Shown here: positions 25,049 to 33,767 of the stretch, piece by piece
How positions within the stretch are numbered: the first letter of the stretch is position 1
How the letters are laid out: every line of letters begins with the position of its first letter
NCBI GenBank assembly: GCA_045641625.1
Contig: JAZUHH010000090.1
Span: forward strand, 30,398-94,397
DNA length: 64,000 bases
Reading direction: 5' to 3'
From: UBA1723 sp045641625
Lineage (GTDB): Bacteria; Bacteroidota; Bacteroidia; Bacteroidales; Paludibacteraceae
The notes under the pieces: generated by a model
Seen by the model: the letters and a program-made list of their open reading frames with translations, nothing else
What the model was told of the DNA's origin: nothing
Databases searched by the model: none
Position numbers and translations under genes: made by a program

Positions 25049-27100
25049 TTACTCAATCAACGGCGACTTGTTGCCAACATACAACAGGGTCAGCTTATGC
25101 ATGGCACGGGTACAGGCAACATAAAGCAAACTCTTGTCCATTTCATCACAATAGTTCTCTGCCGTTACTGTAGGGATGACAACTTCATCAAACTCCAATC
25201 CCTTAACCATGTGTGCAGTAGTTACCACTATACCGTTAGAGAATGCCGCACTTTCCGATGACAACAGGCAAACCTGCTGACTATAAGACGATATATTATC
25301 ATAAAGTTCCTTGGCTGACCTCTCAGTCTTACATATAATACCCATCGAACTGCCTCCGGACTTCTCGAATTCCCTTATAATAGTTCCGATCTCCTCGCAT
25401 TCACTACCCTTGCAGCATATAACCTTAGGCTTCTCCCCATGACGCTCTACGGCAACCAGATCCGGACTCTTTGATATCTTCTGGGCGAACTCTGTAATCT
25501 CGAAACTTGAACGATAGCTCTTGCAGAGCTTCATCACCTCCGCATCATAGAGAGCAAAAGCGATATCGTCATAATTTGTCGAACTGAAAGGGTTTACATT
25601 TTGCTGCGCATCTCCCAGAATCGTCTTGCGGCACCTGAACAATTTAGTTAGAAGCCTATACTGCACAGGAGAATAGTCCTGCATTTCATCCACAAGCAGA
25701 TGCTTGACTGGCATCTCCTCTTTCAATCCTTCCAGAGCAATATGCAGATATGCGATTGGAGCCAAATCCGAATAGTCAAGCTTTTTACCTTTTCTCTTGA
25801 AAAAGTAATCCGAATGACCGCACCACTTGAAGAATGACTCATATACGGCTAGGTCTGTACCTATAACTAGCATCTTCTTCAGTTCGGCACGGATTCTTGT
25901 CATTTCCTGCGTTGTAAGCTCCTTCTTGAAATGATGCAGAAACTCAGCCTTGATGTCCTTTGCTATCTGAGGAATTCTGGAGCGCATAGGCAAACGGTTC
26001 AGGGCAAGGAACCTCTCCTTTATCCATTCGTTTGCAACAGGGATAATTCCGACCATAATATCGACAGGCTGGAATGCTGTATTCTCCAAATGCACTATGT
26101 ATTCATCGAGCAGCTTTATGAACTCTCGGCTTGACTTGAACTTAACACTCTCGATCAAGGTTGTATCTTTTGTTTCAAGAATCTCCGAAACCTGTTCGAA
26201 AAATGTCTGATACGTATATTTGTCTTCGAGAACCCTTTTGGAAATCAGCTCTTCCATCAGGCACTCTTCGATCTGCTCTTCTCCTAATTCCGGAAGGACG
26301 TTCGAAATGTAGTCAGAGAAAACTTTATTTGGAGAAATGATCAAAATGTCCTCTGACTTGATTTGTCCTTTATAAGTATATAGTATGTAAGCCACACGAT
26401 GAAGAGCGATACTTGTCTTTCCTGAGCCTGCCACTCCCTGAATGATAAGGTTTCTTGCCTCTTCGTTACGGATAATGGCATTCTGTTCCTTCTGTATCGT
26501 GGCAACGATATTCTTCATTCTCTCGTCAGTAGTAGTGCTCAGCTCCTTCTGCAGAATGTCGTCGTCAATATTTATGGAGTTTTCAAGCATAAGCTCCATA
26601 ATGGACTGGCGGATACGGAACTGACGCTTCAAGTCTATTCTTCCGGTCAGTTCTCCGACAGGAGACTCATATTTCGCCTCGCCCAATTCATAATCATAGA
26701 ACATGGTAGAAATCGGAGCTCGCCAGTCATAGATAATATGCTTGTTGTTCTTCGGGTCATAAAGTGAATGAATACCCACATAGATCTCAAGCGGATCTTT
26801 GTCTCCGGACTTTGTGAAGTCAATACGTCCAAAGTATGGCACCTCTATCATTTTGCGCAGTCTTTTCTTGCGCTCCATGATGGCTTCGGAACTTAAAACG
26901 GAATTTGTCACATTGTTTCTGACCGCACTTTTTTCTGCACGATCAAGTTCGGACAAATTCTCCCAGAGATACTCCTTATATTCCTTTAGTTCCTTTTGAT
27001 TCTTCTTTACGATTTCATCGAGGCTTACAATAATCTGCCTCATCAAATCAATAACCGTATGCAAGTACGATCTCTCGTCTTTTTCAGTAGGATTCAACAT
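25049..27100 (-). CDS. helD: HelD-like UvrD/Rep-family helicase
   Basis: A 683-residue superfamily 1 ATPase. The N-terminal 200 residues include a coiled arm and the HelD-typical YDWRAPI segment near residue 125. Walker A is QGVAGSGKTS at 221-230, motif II is LLVDEMQDYSP, and the C-terminal helicase motifs VTTAHMVKGLEFDEV and LYVACTRAM follow. HelD proteins bind RNA polymerase and free stalled or DNA-bound enzyme using ATP. The next gene upstream (TIGR02757) ends 12 bases before its start, so the two form one unit. The gene symbol is by family resemblance. Confidence 0.85.
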   Translation of the reverse strand: MLNPTEKDERSYLHTVIDLMRQIIVSLDEIVKKNQKELKEYKEYLWENLSELDRAEKSAVRNNVTNSVLSSEAIMERKKRLRKMIEVPYFGRIDFTKSGDKDPLEIYVGIHSLYDPKNNKHIIYDWRAPISTMFYDYELGEAKYESPVGELTGRIDLKRQFRIRQSIMELMLENSINIDDDILQKELSTTTDERMKNIVATIQKEQNAIIRNEEARNLIIQGVAGSGKTSIALHRVAYILYTYKGQIKSEDILIISPNKVFSDYISNVLPELGEEQIEECLMEELISKRVLEDKYTYQTFFEQVSEILETKDTTLIESVKFKSSREFIKLLDEYIVHLENTAFQPVDIMVGIIPVANEWIKERFLALNRLPMRSRIPQIAKDIKAEFLHHFKKELTTQEMTRIRAELKKMLVIGTDLAVYESFFKWCGHSDYFFKRKGKKLDYSDLAPIAYLHIALEGLKEEMPVKHLLVDEMQDYSPVQYRLLTKLFRCRKTILGDAQQNVNPFSSTNYDDIAFALYDAEVMKLCKSYRSSFEITEFAQKISKSPDLVAVERHGEKPKVICCKGSECEEIGTIIREFEKSGGSSMGIICKTERSAKELYDNISSYSQQVCLLSSESAAFSNGIVVTTAHMVKGLEFDEVVIPTVTAENYCDEMDKSLLYVACTRAMHKLTLLYVGNKSPLIE

Positions 27101-27112
27101 CTTATATCCTTA

Positions 27113-27826
27113 TTATTTATCTACACCTAAACCAAACAAAGCGAAGTCTCCTTTGACGGGATCTCCGGGGAATACGCTCGCCATAAATTCTGTAATCTCC
27201 TTAGCGACAAGGATACTTGCGGACTTTCTTTGAGTCAACCCTAGCTTCTGAGCTTCCTGCAAGACATGGACATCCACGGGAATAAGCAGACGATCCGGAG
27301 AAAGCTTTCTCCAAATACCCAAATCAACAATTCCGTCTCTGCGGACCAGCCACCTCAACATCATCCATATCCTTTTCGACGCAGATCCTGCAGAAGGGTC
27401 TGGAATTCCATTTACGCTGCTGAAAAGTCTGTATAGCTCGACAGAATAATCACATTCTGGATTTATCGCATCTTCCAGAGAGTCATATTCCTTATACACA
27501 TGATACAAGGCTGAACACAACAAATAGAAATCATTCCACTTATAGAAACGGTACAAGGAACTTTTGTCATCTTTGAACTTCTGCCACTGACCGCCCATTA
27601 TATAATTGTACGGAGTACCGCAAAACAAGGCGTCAAGCTTGTTTCCAGTCTCGACTATTGCTTTTCTATTACCATAGGAAATCCACTGAGTTATCATTGC
27701 CGAAACCTCAATATCACGTTTCTCGCTGTATCTGTGCGGAAACTGAACCGGATCGTTTTTGATAAACTCGGCTACATTATATTTCTCTGCCAGCTGTCTG
27801 ATATGCTGTTTCAAATCTTCGCTCAT
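27113..27826 (-). CDS. TIGR02757-family protein
   Basis: A 237-residue protein that matches the conserved TIGR02757 family: DPVQFPHRY, AMITQWISYGNRKAI, GSASKRIWMMLRWLVR and IPVDVHVLQEAQKLG. The last two parts resemble the helix-hairpin region and metal-loop of base-excision DNA glycosylases, hinting at a nucleic-acid-related role that has not been shown. A promoter element lies just nine bases before the ATG, so the mRNA would have almost no leader. Confidence 0.8.
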   Translation of the reverse strand: MSEDLKQHIRQLAEKYNVAEFIKNDPVQFPHRYSEKRDIEVSAMITQWISYGNRKAIVETGNKLDALFCGTPYNYIMGGQWQKFKDDKSSLYRFYKWNDFYLLCSALYHVYKEYDSLEDAINPECDYSVELYRLFSSVNGIPDPSAGSASKRIWMMLRWLVRRDGIVDLGIWRKLSPDRLLIPVDVHVLQEAQKLGLTQRKSASILVAKEITEFMASVFPGDPVKGDFALFGLGVDK

Positions 27827-27834
27827 AACGGGTG

Positions 27835-27842
27835 CAAAGATA
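27835..27842 (-). promoter_or_regulatory. Promoter -7 element of the TIGR02757-helD unit
   Basis: TATCTTTG on the minus strand, only 9 bases from the ATG at 27826. The predicted transcription start is about 3-5 bases from the start codon. Confidence 0.55.
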
Positions 27843-27886
27843 CTAAAAATGGTTTATAATCAAGGTGCCAAGGCAACAAAAGGTAG

Positions 27887-28738
27887 TCACAACCTTGTAC
27901 AGAGATATGAAATCTTATAAATATTATAGACAAACAACGAAGGCTTCTTCCCAAGAAGATTCCGCTCCATAGCACCTCTGAACCATGAATACGGTATACC
28001 AATAATCTTCCCGACATGAAAAGGCTTTAGCTTGTCATAGAACTGCAACAAACGGGAAGTAGAAGACAAAACGTCCTTATGCTCGACAAGATTGTCGATC
28101 GCGACACGCGTCTTATGCAGGAACAACTCGCTTGAATCACTATTGTCGTGATAAACCGGATTGTCAACGATGTTCAATGAATAGCCAAGCTTCTCTATCT
28201 CCATTCCAAACTTTGTATCCTCATGACCGTATTTTGAGAATGATTCGTCAAACTCGACCTTATGGAACAACTCTGCGGACATAAAGAAATTCAAGGAAAT
28301 GAAATGAGACTGCACAACCTCGTACTTCATTCCGTATGCATATCGTAAAGGGCTCACTTCTGCAGGTCCGTCCAATCTATATGTCAGGCCACCGCACAAC
28401 ACACCTCCTCTGTCTTTCATTCCGACATACTCCCTTACGAAATCGGTCCTTACTGGATACACGTCGGAATCCAGAAACAGCAGATATTCTCCTTTTGCCT
28501 CCTGGGCCAGACGGTTACGGTTTCTCGCAATGCCTATGTTTTCCGCAAGCTCAATCAGACGGCAATACGCAATGTCGTTTATAGATCTATTCTCAACCAA
28601 AGACTGCTCGTCATCAGAGGCGTCATCCACAACTATTATTTCGGCATCAACACCTGCGTCAGCGACTTGTCTCGACATCTCTCGACACAACGCCACACAC
28701 GAGTAATTATGTGTTGGAATAAGAATAGAAAGAAACAT
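27887..28738 (-). CDS. Family 2 glycosyltransferase
   Basis: A 283-residue GT-A enzyme: LSILIPTHNYS at the N-terminus, IIVVDDASDDEQS for the nucleotide, LFLDSDVYP as the DxD metal site and the SKYGHEDTKFGMEI acceptor-side motif. This type transfers sugars in polysaccharide or glycoprotein pathways; the donor and acceptor are not evident. It has no membrane segment. The gene stands alone between two minus-strand units and lies after the terminator of the 112-residue gene. Confidence 0.88.
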   Translation of the reverse strand: MFLSILIPTHNYSCVALCREMSRQVADAGVDAEIIVVDDASDDEQSLVENRSINDIAYCRLIELAENIGIARNRNRLAQEAKGEYLLFLDSDVYPVRTDFVREYVGMKDRGGVLCGGLTYRLDGPAEVSPLRYAYGMKYEVVQSHFISLNFFMSAELFHKVEFDESFSKYGHEDTKFGMEIEKLGYSLNIVDNPVYHDNSDSSELFLHKTRVAIDNLVEHKDVLSSTSRLLQFYDKLKPFHVGKIIGIPYSWFRGAMERNLLGKKPSLFVYNIYKISYLCTRL

Positions 28739-28760
28739 ATAATTAAGAAAACATATAAAA

Positions 28761-28780
28761 GGCAGACACGAATGTCTGCC
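28761..28780 (-). terminator. Terminator of the 112-residue gene
   Basis: Perfect 8-base stem GGCAGACA / TGTCTGCC with a 4-base loop, then TTTTATATGTTTT on the minus strand. Confidence 0.85.
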
Positions 28781-28807
28781 TATGAATAACTTAGACCTGC
28801 AAGTCCA

Positions 28808-29146
28808 TTAAGCCTTGTTACCGAACATCTTGATTACGTCAACCGCCTTTGTAAGCTTGCTTGCCAAATCGTCAGTTCCCTGCTTGTCCGAAGACTGAAG
28901 CTTAGAGATAACGTCACCAATACCAGAGCACTGGCTTAGATTTACTACGCTTGCAATCTGCTGAGCAAAAGAATTACCCTCTGTCTGTGCAGCCTTGTTC
29001 GAAGAAGACAGCTTGCTCTGCAACAAATATGTAGCAAAAATTGTTGCCAAAGACTTGACATCAACCTTACCGTTCATCAACTTCAAAGCTGCAGAAATGT
29101 TGTTAGGATTACTTACAACACTCTTAAAGATATCCAACAATCCCAT
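28808..29146 (-). CDS. Small hypothetical protein with amphipathic N-terminus
   Basis: A 112-residue protein, predicted almost wholly helical. It begins MGLLDIFKSVVSNP, an amphipathic segment that could touch a membrane, and contains repeated helical stretches (SLATIFATYLLQSKL, FAQQIASVVNL, LASKLTKAVDVIKMF). It has no known domain. The N-terminus resembles that of the 119-residue protein at 33767 (MGLLSGIWDFLKS), but the rest does not align, so I would not call them related. It has its own terminator. Confidence 0.6.
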   Translation of the reverse strand: MGLLDIFKSVVSNPNNISAALKLMNGKVDVKSLATIFATYLLQSKLSSSNKAAQTEGNSFAQQIASVVNLSQCSGIGDVISKLQSSDKQGTDDLASKLTKAVDVIKMFGNKA

Positions 29147-29274
29147 AGTATTATCTGAATTTTTGTGAAACTTTGCTACAAAGATGCACTTTTTCGGGAA
29201 TAATCACAAAAAATAACTAAAAAAAAGTAAAAATTAAGTATCATCTTTCGTAATTAACATGTTAGAGAATATGA

Positions 29275-30786
29275 TTATAATTGTTCCAGCCTTGAAACGG
29301 GAATATAACCGATAGCCTCTATGACAAGATGCAGTTCTTCCCCTTCAGGCTGAAACAGGTATGTCGGATAGTCAACCCTAATAAACCTGAGTCTTGGGTC
29401 TGCGTCTGTAGAAATGCGGTAGCACAATTTATTATTTCCATTTGAGAAAGAGAAAACGAAATGCCTTCTGCCTTTTGAAATCTCTGCATACCCCCATTCC
29501 CTAATAAGGTCATTTACATAAAAGAAATCCTCTTTCAACTCCTTGCTATATTGAGCAAGCAAAGAAAGGTTTTTATTGTCTTCATCTACCCTGTTCAAAT
29601 TGAAAATTTCTTCTCCTTCCTCATCTGCAAAAACCAGACGATTTCCGTCAAACGAGTATGAGAAATCTACATACACTATCTGTTCATTCGATTTTTCAGA
29701 AAGTATTTCTTCAGGCACGTAGTTATCTATTACAGTAGCGATTCCCCTTATGACTTTATTCCTGTCATCCACCTCGCTAGAGACGAATTCCACATACATC
29801 TGGTCCTTCGACTTTGTGCCATAGGAAACAGCATAATGACCGAACGTACTGCGTACAAAGTCAAAAAGAACGTTTCTCTTCTCATCAACAAAATATACAT
29901 GAAACGGAGTCTTGTTAGGCTTCATTATGGGGCATAGATAAAGCCATGAATTTAACCTTTGGCTTTTATCCTCGAACAGACCGACTAGAGAAAGGAAGTC
30001 ATGACGGAAACCATAAAACAGATCCATCATACACTTCTTAGGTTCCGAACCGGCAACAAGTTCCAGTCCTCCTTCAAGAGTCTTTACTGGCAAAGTTTGT
30101 ATATAGTCATAGATATCGACAAGATACCCCTTTGTCTTAGCTTGAACTTTATCTAAAGTGGTTTCTCCCTTCTCGTCACCTATCCTTCTTTTGACAAGTT
30201 CAAAAAACAGTATCATCCACACGAAAGTCTTGCCTATCAGGTCAAGAGAATTGACCTCTGTTTTCAAAGATCTTATTCTCATAATCGATGTGGCAAGTTT
30301 TGGATAATACAGGATAATGTCCGAGATGAAATAACCATCAGGAAATGTGTTGTTTATCTTGACCATATCAATCTCATTCATCACACAAAAGAAGAGCGAC
30401 ATTTTATCGGACAATCCTTGCAAAGAGTTAAATTTCAGCATTTGGCCCGGAATGCTTCTATGCTTTGAGACATTTATGTACAAATCCTCCAATGCCTCAG
30501 CAAGCTGCATAGCGAGACCATACCTCATATACAAATCTACAACCGAGAAATGTACGTCAAACTCATATAAGTCTATAATAATCTTTTCATAATCTGAAAC
30601 CACTTGCTCAGGGTTCTTCTTCTCCCGATTCTCAATAGCACGCAGTTTGCTCTTTTGTTCTTCAATGGTTGCAGAACTCAAATCCTCACCTTCAATCTTA
30701 TATTTGTAGATGAGATGAGCATTCTTTTTATTTTCTGCCACCAGTTTATAGTCATAAATCCATTTTAATACCTCAGCTGAATCCAT
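29275..30786 (-). CDS. Hypothetical protein, 503 residues
   Basis: A soluble, helix-rich N-terminal half (about residues 1-260) and a beta-rich C-terminal half, where WLYLCPIMKPNKTPFHVYF, VYVDFSYSFDGNRLVFAD and RFIRVDYPTYLF suggest strands. It has no signal peptide, no clear membrane helix and no catalytic motif that I recognise. It has its own TAAATTTG promoter upstream. The next minus-strand locus is the AAA operon 0.6 kb away across the convergent DUF4476 gene, but nothing links them beyond position. Confidence 0.65.
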   Translation of the reverse strand: MDSAEVLKWIYDYKLVAENKKNAHLIYKYKIEGEDLSSATIEEQKSKLRAIENREKKNPEQVVSDYEKIIIDLYEFDVHFSVVDLYMRYGLAMQLAEALEDLYINVSKHRSIPGQMLKFNSLQGLSDKMSLFFCVMNEIDMVKINNTFPDGYFISDIILYYPKLATSIMRIRSLKTEVNSLDLIGKTFVWMILFFELVKRRIGDEKGETTLDKVQAKTKGYLVDIYDYIQTLPVKTLEGGLELVAGSEPKKCMMDLFYGFRHDFLSLVGLFEDKSQRLNSWLYLCPIMKPNKTPFHVYFVDEKRNVLFDFVRSTFGHYAVSYGTKSKDQMYVEFVSSEVDDRNKVIRGIATVIDNYVPEEILSEKSNEQIVYVDFSYSFDGNRLVFADEEGEEIFNLNRVDEDNKNLSLLAQYSKELKEDFFYVNDLIREWGYAEISKGRRHFVFSFSNGNNKLCYRISTDADPRLRFIRVDYPTYLFQPEGEELHLVIEAIGYIPVSRLEQL

Positions 30787-30804
30787 TTATATTGTAATTT
30801 TAAG

Positions 30805-30812
30805 CAAATTTA
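30805..30812 (-). promoter_or_regulatory. Promoter -7 element of the 503-residue gene
   Basis: TAAATTTG on the minus strand, 18 bases before the ATG at 30786. Confidence 0.5.
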
Positions 30813-30843
30813 ACAAAAGACAAAAAATTGTGCACATAAAAAA

Positions 30844-30875
30844 TTGCATAATCTCAAAACATTGCACTACCTTTG
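30844..30875 (+). promoter_or_regulatory. Promoter of the DUF4476 gene
   Basis: TTG at 30844-30846 and TACCTTTG at 30868-30875, 21 bases apart, followed by the ATG at 30901. Confidence 0.65.
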
Positions 30876-30900
30876 CGGAAAACAATAAAACACAAAAGAT

Positions 30901-31305
30901 ATGAAAAAACTAGTATTTTTGCTAATGATGTCACTATCATCATTAACATTCATGGCACAAGGTATTGATGCAGATCATCATAGAAAAGCACCTCATAGAC
31001 ATGAGCATGTTTGTGTAGTTCCTGCTTACACACCAGAAGAGATTTCAGAAATAACTTCCACTCTGAAGAACCTGAATTTCGACGACAACAGAATGCCTGT
31101 GGCAAAACTGTTCGTCAAGGTCAGACCAGTAACAGTCAATGGACTTGAATCTATGGCAAAGCAGTTCTCTTTTGATGACAAGAAGGTTAATTTCCTTGTA
31201 TTTGCATACGACTACTGCATTGACAAGGAGAATTACTCGAGACTAAGAAAAGTATTCAATTTCTCATCGAATTCAGACAAGTTTCTCAATGCTCTAGGTC
31301 TATAA
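30901..31305 (+). CDS. DUF4476-domain secreted protein
   Basis: A 134-residue protein with signal peptide (MKKLVFLLMMSLSSLTFMAQ). The C-terminal 90 residues fit DUF4476: a repeated FDD--- pattern (LNFDDNRMPVAKLFV, FSFDDKKVNFLVFAYDYC) and the closing IDKENYSRLRKVFNFSSNSD. A histidine-rich stretch HHRKAPHRHEHV follows the signal and could bind metal. DUF4476 proteins are found in Bacteroidetes, and their role is unknown. It has its own promoter and a weak terminator. Confidence 0.8.
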   Translation: MKKLVFLLMMSLSSLTFMAQGIDADHHRKAPHRHEHVCVVPAYTPEEISEITSTLKNLNFDDNRMPVAKLFVKVRPVTVNGLESMAKQFSFDDKKVNFLVFAYDYCIDKENYSRLRKVFNFSSNSDKFLNALGL

Positions 31306-31327
31306 TAAATTATTAGAGGCTACGGAC

Positions 31328-31364
31328 AAAAGAGGTCACTTCTTATTTTGAAGCGGCCTCTTTG
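31328..31364 (+). terminator. Probable terminator of the DUF4476 gene
   Basis: Outer stem AAAGAGG / CCTCTTT and inner TTC/GAA. The U-tract on the plus strand is short (TTT), so efficiency is uncertain. Confidence 0.5.
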
Positions 31365-31414
31365 ACATTACAGAAGTATATTAGTAGCCTTTCATGTCAG
31401 CACCACAACAGTAA

Positions 31415-31555
31415 TCACTTAAACAACAAGGGGACTACTAGTTTTGATTTACATTCTGGACATTGTGGAAAAGTTGGTCTGAATATAATTCCTCCAATAG
31501 TATGCACAAATGTTTTACCACATTTTACGCATTTATAATTATAAAACTGTAACAT
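31415..31555 (-). CDS. 46-residue zinc-ribbon protein
   Basis: A short frame beginning MLQFYNYKCVKCGKTF and ending CPECKSKLVVPLLFK. The two CxxC knuckles, spaced about 22 residues apart, are a classic zinc ribbon. Its ATG lies just 8 bases after the AAA ATPase stop, on the same strand, so it is the last gene of that operon. Zinc ribbons of this size often bind nucleic acid or partner proteins; here the partner may be the AAA ATPase. It is easily missed because of its length. Confidence 0.75.
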   Translation of the reverse strand: MLQFYNYKCVKCGKTFVHTIGGIIFRPTFPQCPECKSKLVVPLLFK

Positions 31556-31563
31556 ATTCTGAA

Positions 31564-32964
31564 CTATAATTCTTTTTCCCCTTCATTGATAACATCATTG
31601 GACTGTTCCTGCTTTTTCAGTTCCTCTGCCCTCATCCTGTCAACCTCTTCCAACTTCTCATTGACATGATCCATCACATCCTTTCTTTCTTCAGGAGTCA
31701 GGTCTTCAAGCATAGCCTGAATTCTGCCTTTTGCCTCATCCGGAGTCTTCTTCTTGAGAGCGTTGAGAATCTTTCCCTCTTTCTCTTTTGACTCTTCCTT
31801 TCTGAGTTTTTCCATCATATCCCGCTGACGAGAAAAGGCTGTCTTGAAATCATCAAATGTAAACACGGCAGACTCGCCACAATCGTTCGCTTTGCGCTGA
31901 GCCATATCTATAAAGCAATTCTTGATTTCACGACCAGACATGCCTTCCGAAATATCGGACAATTCGGCAAACTGATCATCTGAAAGAGGAACTTCAATAG
32001 GCATCTTCGACGGAATTTTCTTCTTTATCATGTCTATTCGAGCTTCTTTGTTTGGCAACTCGAATTTTAGGCTTTTAAGAATTCTGCTCTTGAATGCCGG
32101 ATCATACGTCGTCACAAGATTCGTGGCCATAATAACTACACCACTATATTGCTCAAGATGCTTCAATGTTTCGCTTCTTAACGAATTGATTGCCTGCTCT
32201 GCTCCATTAGAGGCATTACCCATTCGTTTTCCCATAACAGAATCTGCTTCATCAAAGAACAATACACAGTCCTCTTCTTTGGCACGCGCAAAGACTTTCT
32301 TCATATTCTTTGGAGCATCACCGACAAACTTTGACTCTATGTCTCCGTAATTTGCTTCCATTATCTTCTTCCCTATAGAAGCGGCAAGAGCATGGGCAGC
32401 CATAGTCTTTCCCGTTCCAGGAGGACCATAAAAGTTCAACACACACTTGGGCACAGGGTCAACCTCTACAAATCCCCAATCCTCATAAATAAGTTTCTGA
32501 TACTTGACAGCATTTATTGCAGACTGCATCTCTGCAAGCAACTCGTCGGGAAGAATCATCTGGTCAAGTGTGTAGAGAGGGTCCTTTGCCACGAACGGAG
32601 AAGGTTCTTCCTTTTCCTCTTGAGAAGGAGCATCTGCTTTCACTTCTCTTTCCTGAAAAGAAAGCTGTACGATTAAAAGAGCTTCGTCATTCAGGATTTC
32701 TGCGATCTTGTCTCTATAATCTTCCAAGAACATAGAAATTTCAGCACGGAAATCCATAGTTCCGGACACAGAAAACTTTGAATTTGAAACTAGAGCATAA
32801 ACATTATCGTTAAGCGTAGGCTTTGCAACTCGCATTGAAACACCTATATGCAGATGAATAAACCTTTGCTCATTAGCTAGAGACTGAACTTTCTCATTAA
32901 AAGTCTTCTCAAAATCTTTCAAATAAACCAGAGAAGATTCAGGTAGTTGTACTTCGTATTTCAT
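31564..32964 (-). CDS. Classical AAA ATPase with novel N-domain
   Basis: A 466-residue protein. Residues 1-120 form an N-domain I do not recognise. The AAA module spans about 130-375: Walker A GPPGTGKT at 180-187, Walker B VLFFDEAD at 234-241, sensor-1 TN at 281-282 and a putative arginine finger in FKSRI. It has a pore-loop-like SKFVGD after Walker A, as in substrate-threading ATPases of the Vps4/FtsH/p97 type. From about 380 a charged coiled-coil tail is predicted. It lies between four small genes and a zinc-ribbon gene in one tight operon. I infer that it remodels or disassembles the small proteins; no protease domain is present. Confidence 0.85.
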   Translation of the reverse strand: MKYEVQLPESSLVYLKDFEKTFNEKVQSLANEQRFIHLHIGVSMRVAKPTLNDNVYALVSNSKFSVSGTMDFRAEISMFLEDYRDKIAEILNDEALLIVQLSFQEREVKADAPSQEEKEEPSPFVAKDPLYTLDQMILPDELLAEMQSAINAVKYQKLIYEDWGFVEVDPVPKCVLNFYGPPGTGKTMAAHALAASIGKKIMEANYGDIESKFVGDAPKNMKKVFARAKEEDCVLFFDEADSVMGKRMGNASNGAEQAINSLRSETLKHLEQYSGVVIMATNLVTTYDPAFKSRILKSLKFELPNKEARIDMIKKKIPSKMPIEVPLSDDQFAELSDISEGMSGREIKNCFIDMAQRKANDCGESAVFTFDDFKTAFSRQRDMMEKLRKEESKEKEGKILNALKKKTPDEAKGRIQAMLEDLTPEERKDVMDHVNEKLEEVDRMRAEELKKQEQSNDVINEGEKEL

Positions 32965-32976
32965 AAAAAAGCCATT

Positions 32977-33294
32977 TTATAAATAATACTCCTTGCCTAC
33001 ATATACAGACTCTGGGACTCTACCTTTAATTTCAATGGATTGTTCACCTATTTGTTTTTTATTGCCCCAAATATCTATATCCAAATTAGTGTTTCCTCCA
33101 TAAAAATCCTTTTTTGCAATCTTTATTTTAGTTGCTTCAGGACTCTCGTTTCTAACCTTATCTTTAATAACATTCTCATCCCAACCAAACAACTTAATCA
33201 TGGAAAAAGTAATCAAAGGTGAAGCCAAAGCGCCCAGTAATCCAAATCCAAGAATAGGCAATAACGGCAAGATTAATAAAACATTTATAACCAT
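32977..33294 (-). CDS. Small membrane protein of the AAA operon
   Basis: A 105-residue protein with a long hydrophobic N-terminus (residues 2-35, one or two membrane helices) and a soluble C-terminal part with strand-like repeats (TKIKIAKKDFYGGNTNLDIDIWG). No domain recognised. It starts 5 bases after the 155-residue gene and ends 12 bases before the AAA gene. It is likely the membrane anchor of the system. Confidence 0.7.
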   Translation of the reverse strand: MVINVLLILPLLPILGFGLLGALASPLITFSMIKLFGWDENVIKDKVRNESPEATKIKIAKKDFYGGNTNLDIDIWGNKKQIGEQSIEIKGRVPESVYVGKEYYL

Positions 33295-33299
33295 AACTT

Positions 33300-33767
33300 T
33301 TAACTCAAAGTAACTATACCATTTTTCGATTTTGAAAAGGCATTTTTCAAAGTCTCTCCCAAAGTGTTATACTCCAGAATCAAGACATTATCCACCTCCT
33401 CAGTATTCTTGTTAAACGTAGCTAAAAACAATGAAGACTCAGGCTTTTCAATTTTCAAACCAGGATATTGACAAAACAGCATTGAACATTTAGCTACAAA
33501 CGGAGTATCCTCGCCTTGCTTAAGCTTTCCTATTATTCCCTTGAAATAGGCAACAACATCACTTAGCTCTACTAATTCCTTGAAGTCTTTTTGCAAATCC
33601 ACAGAGCCAACTTTGGAAAAGTCCATTCCTTTAGATTCATCTGAATCTTTTGTTCCAATGTCGGTTGACGATTTCTTTCTCTTGTTAATCGCAAATATCG
33701 AGCCTAAAACTGCAATTATTGCAACCAACCATACTCCCCAATTACTATTACTTCCTTCCATACCCAT
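33300..33767 (-). CDS. Membrane-anchored protein with shared C-terminal domain
   Basis: A 155-residue protein with one membrane helix (about 11-27), a charged linker, and a C-terminal domain from about 85. That domain has the pattern G-DTPF ... LFLATFNKNTEEVDN ... ending in SKNGIVTLS. The same pattern is present in the upstream neighbour (GRDTPF ... VFSATYNDETEEVEN ... SNNGIVTLS). I do not recognise the domain. Start and preceding stop overlap by one base (TAATG). Confidence 0.75.
   Translation of the reverse strand: MGMEGSNSNWGVWLVAIIAVLGSIFAINKRKKSSTDIGTKDSDESKGMDFSKVGSVDLQKDFKELVELSDVVAYFKGIIGKLKQGEDTPFVAKCSMLFCQYPGLKIEKPESSLFLATFNKNTEEVDNVLILEYNTLGETLKNAFSKSKNGIVTLS

Noticed and set aside
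28808..29146. Possible relation of the 112-residue protein to the AAA operon product that also begins MGLL
   Set aside because: Similarity is limited to a short amphipathic N-terminus.
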